From assembly GCA_023431725.1 (NCBI GenBank), contig JAEYVN010000281.1, positions 1 through 5,087 of the forward strand: a stretch of 5,087 bases of DNA, given 5' to 3'. Below, piece by piece: positions 1 through 5,087 of the stretch; the first letter of the stretch is position 1, and every line of letters starts with the position of its first letter. The notes under the pieces were generated by a model. That model did not search any database. It saw nothing but the letters and a program-made list of their open reading frames with translations, and had not been told where the DNA came from. The translations under genes were made by a program, and so were the position numbers. Source of the DNA: Pseudomonadota bacterium. Lineage in GTDB: Bacteria; Pseudomonadota; Alphaproteobacteria; Rhizobiales; Xanthobacteraceae.

Positions 1-146
1 GCCGGAATGGTCGCGTCGGCCTCGAGTTCGAAAACCCAATGCCCGTCGGGCTGCTGCATTTGCATGAGCGCGTCCGCCGCCTTGTCGACGGAGTGCGTCA
101 GCGCCTCGCGGGCCACAGGAGTAGATATCGTCGTCATCATGTTCAT
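1..146 (-). CDS. shc: Squalene-hopene cyclase, N-terminal fragment (cut by window edge)
   Basis: Squalene-hopene cyclase (HpnF) folds linear squalene into the pentacyclic hopene/hopanol skeleton at the cytoplasmic face of the membrane. Only the first 48 codons are inside the window. Translation gives a short variable leader, then a segment ending QMQQPDGHWVFELEADATIP, which is the typical first conserved stretch of bacterial cyclases (QQPDGHW followed by an acidic FELEAD segment). The catalytic DxDD motif and most QW repeats lie outside. The ATG at 146-144 overlaps the hpnE stop codon as ATGA; in-frame ATGs at 140 and 137 are alternatives. No clear Shine-Dalgarno sequence precedes any of them, which fits translational coupling to hpnE. 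Family assignment is firm from the motif and the operon position; the exact start is less certain. Confidence 0.93.
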   Translation of the reverse strand, partial: MNMMTTISTPVAREALTHSVDKAADALMQMQQPDGHWVFELEADATIP

Positions 147-1378
147 GCGTTGCGGACAAACTGTGCTGCGCGCGCGCCGGATCGGATCGCGCCTTCAATC
201 GTGGCGGGCAGGCCGGTATCGGTCCAGTCGCCGGCCAGGACCAGGTTGCGCCACTGCGTGCGCGGGGCTGGCCGGCGTGCGTTCTGTTCCGGGCTTGCGG
301 CAAATGTCGCTCGCCGTTCCCGTACCAATTGCCATTTCGGGAGCGGCGCGTCCATGCCGAGGATGGTCGTGACCTCGCCCCAGACTGTCTCGGCGATCTC
401 CTGACGGGGCAGGGTGAGCAGCCGGTCAGCGTGGCTGATGGTGACGGAAATGCGCTGTTTAAAGGCGAAAATCCATTCCACCGTACGGTTAATCACGCCG
501 GTCATGAAAGGCGAGCCGGCCGGTGGTGCAAGATCGTAATGAATATTGATGATGGCTCGGAACTGGTCCGGCGTCGTCAGGCCGGGCACCAGATTGGCGG
601 CAGCGTATGCTGGCACCGCAATGACCACGGCTTCGTCCGGTCCAAGCGGTACTTCTCCGTCCTTGAACGTGAGAGCCTGAACGCGGCCATTGTCGATCTT
701 CAGGCTTTCGAGTTCGTGCTCGAAGCGCACATCGATGCCCCGGTCTTTCAGGAAGGCGAGGGCGGGATCAACAAATGCAGTGCTGAGGCCGCGTTCGAAC
801 ACCAGCGGCCGGCACGCATGTCCGCCGCGCAGCAGCGTCTCACGCGCGATCTGAGCGGCCAGTTTTGATGAGCCGCTCGGCGTATCGATGTTCAGCGCGG
901 CGATCATCAGCGGATCGAGCAGGCGGCGATACAATTCGCTGTCACGATCGATCACTTCCTTCAGCGGCTTGTCCTGCGTGCCGAGCAGGAGGGGGGCGAG
1001 CTTGAGATAATCGATGATGCCGGTTTGCGGCACTGGGCTTCCTGCATCAAGAATCCACAGCGGCAGGCTGCCATCGCCGAGCCGCAGCACCCAGCTCTCG
1101 CCATTGGCGCCGTCAACAAAGCGGAAATTGGCCGGCGCGAAATCCGGCTTCACGCCGATCGCACTCAGATAGTCCACCGCGGCATAATTGCCCGACAGCA
1201 TCAGATGCGTGCCGTTGTCGATATGCATGCCAGTTTGCGCGTCGTCGTAAGAACGGCAGCGGCCGCCGGCCTGACGGGTGGCTTCGTGCACGGTGACACG
1301 AACGCCTTCCAGCGTCAGCCTGATTGCAGCGGAAAGGCCGGCCAGACCGGCGCCAATAATATGGACGTGTTTGGGCAT
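143..1378 (-). CDS. hpnE: Hydroxysqualene dehydroxylase HpnE (squalene-associated FAD-dependent desaturase family)
   Basis: Established work on HpnCDE shows that this flavoenzyme reduces hydroxysqualene to squalene, the last step before cyclisation. The 411-residue protein has the amine oxidase/phytoene desaturase layout. An N-terminal dinucleotide-binding fold has GAGLAG at residues 9-14 and an acidic residue (E32) at the end of the second strand for the FAD ribose. The GGRCRS segment at 38-43 follows, and the C-terminal FAD-contact region LAGDWTDTGLPATIEGAIRSG lies at 381-401. Length is usual for the family. The ATG is three bases after the hpnD stop (TGATCCATG) with no strong ribosome binding site, and the TGA stop overlaps the shc ATG. 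No frameshift or missing motif is seen. A carotenoid desaturase is the main alternative by fold, but the hpnD/shc neighbours make HpnE much more likely. Confidence 0.96.
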   Translation of the reverse strand: MPKHVHIIGAGLAGLSAAIRLTLEGVRVTVHEATRQAGGRCRSYDDAQTGMHIDNGTHLMLSGNYAAVDYLSAIGVKPDFAPANFRFVDGANGESWVLRLGDGSLPLWILDAGSPVPQTGIIDYLKLAPLLLGTQDKPLKEVIDRDSELYRRLLDPLMIAALNIDTPSGSSKLAAQIARETLLRGGHACRPLVFERGLSTAFVDPALAFLKDRGIDVRFEHELESLKIDNGRVQALTFKDGEVPLGPDEAVVIAVPAYAAANLVPGLTTPDQFRAIINIHYDLAPPAGSPFMTGVINRTVEWIFAFKQRISVTISHADRLLTLPRQEIAETVWGEVTTILGMDAPLPKWQLVRERRATFAASPEQNARRPAPRTQWRNLVLAGDWTDTGLPATIEGAIRSGARAAQFVRNA

Positions 1379-1381
1379 GGA

Positions 1382-2227
1382 TCAGATGAATGCGTATCGC
1401 AGGATTGCGACGATCAGATGGGCGCGGTTCATGCGCACGCGATGGCGCGGCGGATTGAAGCCGCGCTTTTCCAGTGCGTCGAGCATGGGCGCATAAGCTT
1501 CGGCCATGATGCGCGGCGCTTTCACGCTGGACCGGGTCTGGCGAGCCATGGTCGCGCGGGCTTGTTTGAAATGTTCGCGCGCCTGCGCAATCAGTGGCGC
1601 GCATACTGCACCGAGATTGGGGCTCGCCAATGCTTCTTTCGGATCGGTGGTGGTGATGCCGGCAGCAGCAAGATATTCGCGTGGCAGATAAAGCCGGCCG
1701 ATATCGGCGTCCTCGTCGACATCGCGCAGGATGTTGGTCAGCTGCAGCGCACGACCGAGGTGGTAAGACAGGACAATGCCATCCTCGTCGGGAACGCCAA
1801 ACACCTTGACGGAGAGGCGGCCAACGGCGCTGGCGACGCGATCACAGTAGAGATCGAGCGTTGCAAGATCGGGTGCGCGAATGTCGGAGATGACATCCAT
1901 TTCCATCCCGTCGATCACGGCCAGAAAGTCATCCTTGCGGAAGCCGAATTGCTTCAGCGGCTCGACGAAGCCTTTCATCTGCCCCGGTGCCTGCCCCGCG
2001 TAGAGGGCTTCGACATCGGCGCGATAACGGGTAAGGGCTGCACTGCGGACATCGCGCGGTCCTTCGGTGTCGGCGATATCGTCCACCTCGCGGCAGAACT
2101 TGTAGACTTGGAACATCGCCTCGCGCTTCTCGCGCGGCAGGATGCGCATGGCGAGATAGAATGATGAGCCGCTCGCCTGTTGCGCGGCATCCGTAGCGCT
2201 GGATTCAACTGTCGCCGACATGCTCAC
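1382..2227 (-). CDS. hpnD: Presqualene diphosphate synthase HpnD
   Basis: HpnD condenses two farnesyl diphosphates head-to-head into presqualene diphosphate, the first committed step of this squalene route. The 281-residue protein is an all-helical trans-isoprenyl synthase. The first aspartate-rich motif, DDIAD, is at 49-53 and preceded by YKFCREV. The second is NILRDVDEDADIGRLYLPRE at 165-184, with D169 and D173 as the DxxxD Mg-diphosphate ligands. A hydrophobic C-terminus (LIVAILRYAFI) probably meets the membrane. The start chosen is the GTG at 2227-2225, which overlaps the hpnC stop as GTGA and has AGGGAG seven bases upstream; an ATG two codons later (2221) is the alternative. Phytoene synthase belongs to the same fold, but the tandem with hpnC and hpnE supports HpnD. 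Confidence 0.95.
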   Translation of the reverse strand: MSMSATVESSATDAAQQASGSSFYLAMRILPREKREAMFQVYKFCREVDDIADTEGPRDVRSAALTRYRADVEALYAGQAPGQMKGFVEPLKQFGFRKDDFLAVIDGMEMDVISDIRAPDLATLDLYCDRVASAVGRLSVKVFGVPDEDGIVLSYHLGRALQLTNILRDVDEDADIGRLYLPREYLAAAGITTTDPKEALASPNLGAVCAPLIAQAREHFKQARATMARQTRSSVKAPRIMAEAYAPMLDALEKRGFNPPRHRVRMNRAHLIVAILRYAFI

Positions 2228-3105
2228 GACCGCGCTCCCTGCGAGCCGCGTTGCGCAACGCCGCCGATGCCGATGCGGCGGACAAGCGTACCGGCGACGG
2301 CGCCGACCATGGTGGCGAGCATCGCGCCCTTGCCCAGATGCACCTTGTCCTTGAGCGGATCGCTATGTCTCAGGATCACGAGGAGCTTGCGCGCCAGCGA
2401 GTCGATGGTTGCGACTTCGCAGGCAAGGCGCGTGTCCTTGATCTCGCCAGCCAGCGAAGACGAGGAATCGAAATAGGCCTGCGTGCGGTCTGTCAGCTTG
2501 TGCAGGCAGTTCAGCAATTGCGGAGTGGCATAAGCTGCGCCCAGCATTTCAGTGGTCGCGCCCGCGGCCGCCAGCATGTCCTGCGGAATATAGACGCGAT
2601 CGAGATTGCGGTAGTCCTTGCCGCAATCCTGCGTGTGATTGATGATCTGCAGCACGGTGCAGAGCACGTCGGACGCGGCCCAGGTGGCGGTGTTCTCGCC
2701 ATGCACATCCAGCACGAAGCGCCCGACGGGGTTCGCCGAATAGGCGCAATAATCGATCAGTTCGTCCCAGTTGGCATAGCGTGTCTTGGTCACGTCCTGA
2801 CGGAACGCCTTGAGAAGGTCGACCGCATGGCGCGGCGAAAGGCCGCGCTCTGCGAGGGCCGCCCGCAGCCGCCCCCCGACAGGATCGTCGGCCTCGCCGA
2901 TGACCGACGCCTCCAGCCGGTCGAGTTGCGCCAGCTTTTCCTCCGGCGCCAGATCGTCATGGTCGGAAATATCGTCGGCCGAGCGTGCGAAGTCGTAATA
3001 GGCCATGATGATCGGACGGTGCCGCGCGCTCACGAGGCGTGAGGCGACGGGGAAATTCTCGTCCTGATGACCCTTTCCGGACCGGTAATCCGCCGACTGG
3101 CTCAT
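2224..3105 (-). CDS. hpnC: Hydroxysqualene synthase HpnC (squalene synthase-like)
   Basis: HpnC converts presqualene diphosphate from HpnD into hydroxysqualene, the substrate of HpnE. The 293-residue protein shares the helical trans-isoprenyl synthase fold with its neighbour HpnD. It opens with HQDENFPVASRLVSARHRP (13-31), characteristic of HpnC. The first aspartate motif is DDISD at 44-48. The second region is NHTQDCGKDYRNLDRVYIPQD at 156-176, with D160 and D164 in DxxxD spacing but TQDCGKD where HpnD has LRDVDED; this is a known difference between the paralogues. The frame is open a further 60 codons upstream, but that stretch overlaps hpnB and looks like hpnB shadow, so the ATG at 3105-3103 is chosen. 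It overlaps the hpnB stop as ATGA and has a weak AGG four bases upstream. The TGA stop overlaps the hpnD GTG. The C-terminus holds a hydrophobic stretch near 261-282. Confidence 0.95.
   Translation of the reverse strand: MSQSADYRSGKGHQDENFPVASRLVSARHRPIIMAYYDFARSADDISDHDDLAPEEKLAQLDRLEASVIGEADDPVGGRLRAALAERGLSPRHAVDLLKAFRQDVTKTRYANWDELIDYCAYSANPVGRFVLDVHGENTATWAASDVLCTVLQIINHTQDCGKDYRNLDRVYIPQDMLAAAGATTEMLGAAYATPQLLNCLHKLTDRTQAYFDSSSSLAGEIKDTRLACEVATIDSLARKLLVILRHSDPLKDKVHLGKGAMLATMVGAVAGTLVRRIGIGGVAQRGSQGARS
2235..2240 (-). promoter_or_regulatory. Ribosome binding site of hpnD
   Basis: The minus strand reads AGGGAG here, inside the last codons of hpnC. It sits seven bases before the GTG at 2227 and thirteen before the ATG at 2221, so spacing favours the GTG. 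It is the clearest Shine-Dalgarno sequence among the internal genes of the block; its being purely a by-product of the hpnC codons cannot be excluded. Confidence 0.55.
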
Positions 3106-4265
3106 GATACCTGTTTCATTCCCGCATGATGCATCTTGGCCTGGTTGCGGCCCTTCCAATGGCCGCCCCGCCCGAGCATATGCTGTAGCGCGGAACTGAT
3201 TGTGAAGGCCATATAGGCCGTCGCGATCGCCGGCAGGAGGAGGCCCCACAGCGCCGAAAGACCATAAAATCGCAAGGTGGGCCAAAAGGTGACAGCCATC
3301 AGGAACCAGGTTCCGAGCCCCAGCAGGCGCGCGGTTCCATCACCAAAAGCGGCCGCGACCGGAGCCGCCCAGTAGGTCAAGGCCATCCCCAGGATGGTCA
3401 GCGCCAGCAGGAGCGGCGAGTAGCGGAGCTGGGCATAGGCCGAGCGGGACACCATGGCATGGATGTCGGCGACCCCGACCGAGGGGCGGATGCTGTGCAC
3501 CCGGTCGGTCAGGCCGAGCCAGATCGGACCCTGGTCCTTCATCACCTTGCCGAGGGTGCAATCGTCGATCAGCGCATCCCGAATCGCTTCAATTCCACCT
3601 GCCCGGTTCAGGGCATCGGCTTTAACCAGCATGCAGCCGCCGGCCGCGGCTGCGAGGTTCCTGCGCGGGTTGTTCACCCACCGGAAGGGGTAGAGCATCT
3701 CGAAGAAATAGATGAAGGCTGGGATGAAGGCCCGCTCGGCCAGCGTCTCGCAGCGCAGCTTGGCCATCAGCGAGGTCAGCACATAACGGCCCGCCACCGC
3801 ATGCGAGGCAAGCCACGACACCACCTGCGGCTCGTAAACAATGTCGGCGTCGGTCAGCAGCAGGAAATCCGGTGCTTCCTGATGCGCCTGCGCGATGCCC
3901 TGCTTCACCGCCCACAACTTGCCGGTCCACCCGTCCGGCAGAGGCGCGCCGCGCAGAACCGTTACCGGCACGTTCGGCGCAGCCTGCGCCAACCTTTCGG
4001 CAATCGCTGCCGTCGCGTCTTCGCTGTTGTCGTCGACAAGGACGATGGAAAAGTGCCCGGTGTAATCCTGCGCCAGCAACGAACCGAGACTGTCGGCAAT
4101 GCCGTCGGCTTCGTTCCGTGCCGGGATCACCGCAACGATCCGAGGAGTCGCGGACGGCGCAGGCGACACGGTGTCATCGCGTTCGGCCGACAGCCAATAG
4201 CTGCCGCGGAACAGCACCAGATAAAGCCATATTGCGAGGGAAAGTGCGGCGATCCAGACGACCAT
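3102..4265 (-). CDS. hpnB: Hopene-associated glycosyltransferase HpnB (GT2 family, membrane-anchored)
   Basis: A family 2 glycosyltransferase conserved in hpn clusters; its sugar donor and acceptor are not established. Numbered from the chosen ATG (387 residues), it has an N-terminal membrane segment at about 2-19 and the GT2 core with VAVIPARNE at 44-52. LVDDNSEDAT lies at 76-85, the metal/nucleotide-sugar DxD as TDAD at 138-141, and a likely catalytic-base region IDDCTLG at 233-239. QLRYS at 279-283 precedes two or three C-terminal hydrophobic segments (about 284-306, 313-330, 334-358). The active site should face the cytoplasm. The ATG at 4265-4263 starts just before the membrane segment, as expected for the family. 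A TTG at 4304 in the same frame would add 13 residues and has a better ribosome binding site, so the start is uncertain. The stop overlaps hpnC as ATGA. Confidence 0.92.
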   Translation of the reverse strand: MVVWIAALSLAIWLYLVLFRGSYWLSAERDDTVSPAPSATPRIVAVIPARNEADGIADSLGSLLAQDYTGHFSIVLVDDNSEDATAAIAERLAQAAPNVPVTVLRGAPLPDGWTGKLWAVKQGIAQAHQEAPDFLLLTDADIVYEPQVVSWLASHAVAGRYVLTSLMAKLRCETLAERAFIPAFIYFFEMLYPFRWVNNPRRNLAAAAGGCMLVKADALNRAGGIEAIRDALIDDCTLGKVMKDQGPIWLGLTDRVHSIRPSVGVADIHAMVSRSAYAQLRYSPLLLALTILGMALTYWAAPVAAAFGDGTARLLGLGTWFLMAVTFWPTLRFYGLSALWGLLLPAIATAYMAFTISSALQHMLGRGGHWKGRNQAKMHHAGMKQVS

Positions 4266-4267
4266 AA

Positions 4268-4286
4268 TGCGATAGGCGTTATCGCA
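4268..4286. promoter_or_regulatory. Inverted repeat (7+5+7) just upstream of hpnB, candidate operator or leader hairpin
   Basis: TGCGATA and TATCGCA form perfect 7-base arms around a 5-base centre, ending two bases before the hpnB ATG at 4265. As DNA it looks like a dimeric regulator site; as RNA it could form a small stem that covers the translation start region. It lies in the only real gap upstream of the hpnB-shc block, where control would be expected. If translation starts at the TTG at 4304, the repeat is instead inside the coding region. The repeat is seen directly; any function is inference. Confidence 0.35.
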
Positions 4287-4312
4287 AGAGGCCCGGTACG
4301 GCAATGCCGAAG

Positions 4313-4319
4313 CCTCTCT
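4313..4319 (-). promoter_or_regulatory. Possible ribosome binding site for an alternative TTG start of hpnB
   Basis: The minus strand reads AGAGAGG here, eight bases before a TTG at 4304-4302 that is in frame with hpnB. The preferred ATG at 4265 has no recognisable Shine-Dalgarno sequence. This is the main argument for a 400-residue HpnB; the counter-argument is that the extra 13 residues (MPYRASCDNAYRI) are polar and placed before an otherwise normal N-terminal membrane segment. Confidence 0.3.
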
Positions 4320-4370
4320 TCAGGTCGCCGGGACGCCGGCTTGGTCAACGTCCGGTTTGCCTCCCGGCCG

Positions 4371-5087
4371 TCAGGAGGTTTCAGGGTGAAATGCCGTCAT
4401 CTTCGGCGCGTCGCCGCTGAAGCCCAGTTCTGTCCAGCGGGCCCGCACGCGGTCATGCACCGATTTGCGAAGCGCGGTCGATTGCGGGAATGCCTTCAGG
4501 TGCTGGTGCGGCTTGCAGGCATTGATCAGCACCTTGGAGCCATAGGGGCGTGACTCTGGCGGGAAGCGGCTGGGATCGAGTCCCGTCGACCAGGTGTTGC
4601 GGAGGATGTCGATATCCTCGGACGGGTGGCAGCGCGTCGATAGCGCCCACATCACGTCGTTGAAATCCGTCGGGTCCACGTCCTCGTCCACGACGATCAC
4701 CCATTTTGTGTAATAGGCCGCCGCCGGACATTGCGCCGCTAGCGCCAGCACCTGTGCAGAATGGCCGGCATATTTCTGCTGCAACGATACGACCACCATG
4801 CCCCAGCCCGAGGCCGCGGCTGGATGCGAGTAGGCCGAGACGACCCCAGGCACGCCGATCCGCTCGAGATCATCGAGGATGCGCGCTGATCGCATGATCG
4901 CATAGTAAGCGCCGACCTCGCAGGACGGGTAACGCGCCATCAGCGCATGCGTGAAGATGGGCGACTTGCGATGATGGATCGCCTTGATCTCCATGACAGG
5001 CTGAGGCGACCGTTCGCGTCCGTAATAGCCAGTGAATTCGCCGAGTGGACCCTCCGGCAACGTATCGCCCCGATGCAGCACGCCCTC
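4371..5087 (-). CDS. UbiD-family decarboxylase, C-terminal half (cut by window edge)
   Basis: UbiD enzymes use prenylated FMN, supplied by a UbiX partner, to reversibly decarboxylate aromatic or unsaturated acids. The visible 238 residues begin at the window edge without a start. At residues 11-22 from the edge is PEGPLGEFTGYY, the family signature with both active-site glutamates (E12 and E17, matching the E277/E282 pair of fungal Fdc1). WVIVVDEDVDPTDFNDVMWALSTRCHP at 129-155 is the conserved core near the C-terminal domain, and SKVLINACKPH at 184-194 follows. Family members are usually near 500 residues, so about half is missing, including the conserved arginine of the catalytic triad. The substrate cannot be told: ubiquinone synthesis (ubiD proper) and aryl- or alkenyl-acid decarboxylation are all possible. 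It lies 105 bases upstream of hpnB on the same strand and may be co-transcribed. An internal GTG at 5081 is not a believable start. Confidence 0.9.
   Translation of the reverse strand, partial: EGVLHRGDTLPEGPLGEFTGYYGRERSPQPVMEIKAIHHRKSPIFTHALMARYPSCEVGAYYAIMRSARILDDLERIGVPGVVSAYSHPAAASGWGMVVVSLQQKYAGHSAQVLALAAQCPAAAYYTKWVIVVDEDVDPTDFNDVMWALSTRCHPSEDIDILRNTWSTGLDPSRFPPESRPYGSKVLINACKPHQHLKAFPQSTALRKSVHDRVRARWTELGFSGDAPKMTAFHPETS

Noticed and set aside
1025..2164. Long plus-strand open frame of 379 codons across hpnE and hpnD
   Set aside because: It is antisense to two well-identified genes, has low-complexity composition rich in His, Arg, Ala and Gly, no recognisable motif and no credible ribosome binding site. 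In GC-rich DNA such mirror frames arise from third-position GC bias.
3106..3285. Sixty-codon N-terminal extension of hpnC
   Set aside because: The segment lies fully inside hpnB in another frame, resembles no HpnC N-terminus, and the internal start gives the classical ATGA overlap and normal family length.
4293..4320. AGAGGC/GCCTCT arms around a CGGCA-T-TGCCG element in the hpnB leader, considered as a riboswitch or attenuator
   Set aside because: The stems are short, the inner loop is a single base, and no known riboswitch core or leader peptide pattern is visible.
4327..4340. GCCGG-N4-CCGGC inverted repeat after the UbiD stop, considered as a terminator
   Set aside because: The stem is only five base pairs and no T-run follows on either strand, so it does not qualify as an intrinsic terminator; short GC palindromes are common at this base composition.
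3459..4553. Long plus-strand open frame of 364 codons antisense to most of hpnB and the end of the UbiD gene
   Set aside because: It crosses two real genes and their gap, encodes an Arg/Gly/His-rich protein with no domain pattern, and is explained by the same GC-bias effect.
1..5087. Search for CRISPR arrays, tRNA or rRNA genes, insertion sequences and a new defence or mobile system
   Set aside because: Nearly every base is assigned to intact hopanoid or UbiD genes on one strand; no direct repeats, transposase motifs or RNA gene signatures were seen.

Overview
The window carries one contiguous minus-strand gene block for hopanoid lipid synthesis. In transcription order (right to left) it holds the C-terminal half of a UbiD-family decarboxylase, hpnB, hpnC, hpnD, hpnE and the first 48 codons of squalene-hopene cyclase (shc/hpnF). 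High GC content with strong third-position GC bias, the B-C-D-E-F gene order and the protein sequences suggest an alphaproteobacterium, most likely of the Rhizobiales (the Bradyrhizobium/Rhodopseudomonas/Afipia neighbourhood). The order-level placement is inference from pattern recognition, not from a database comparison.

Layout from right to left: 5087-4371, UbiD-like decarboxylase, cut by the window edge; 4370-4266, a spacer of about 105 bases, the only real intergenic gap, holding a 7+5+7 inverted repeat just upstream of the hpnB ATG; 4265-3102, hpnB, a membrane-anchored family 2 glycosyltransferase; 3105-2224, hpnC; 2227-1382, hpnD; 1378-143, hpnE; 146-1, the start of shc. From hpnB onward the genes are packed stop-on-start: ATGA between hpnB and hpnC, GTGA between hpnC and hpnD, three bases between hpnD and hpnE, and ATGA between hpnE and shc. 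This indicates one polycistronic unit with translational coupling.

The genes form a complete route from farnesyl diphosphate to a cyclised hopane skeleton. HpnD condenses two farnesyl diphosphates to presqualene diphosphate, HpnC converts this to hydroxysqualene, HpnE reduces it to squalene, and Shc cyclises squalene to hopene/hopanol. HpnB is a conserved companion whose acceptor substrate is not established. The UbiD-like enzyme, which would need prenylated FMN, occupies the position where hpnA lies in some other hpn clusters; its role here is unknown.

No RNA genes, mobile elements, CRISPR arrays or convincing terminators are visible. The reading frames are all intact, so this is mainly a well-preserved known pathway. 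The least explained elements are the UbiD neighbour and the hpnB leader.
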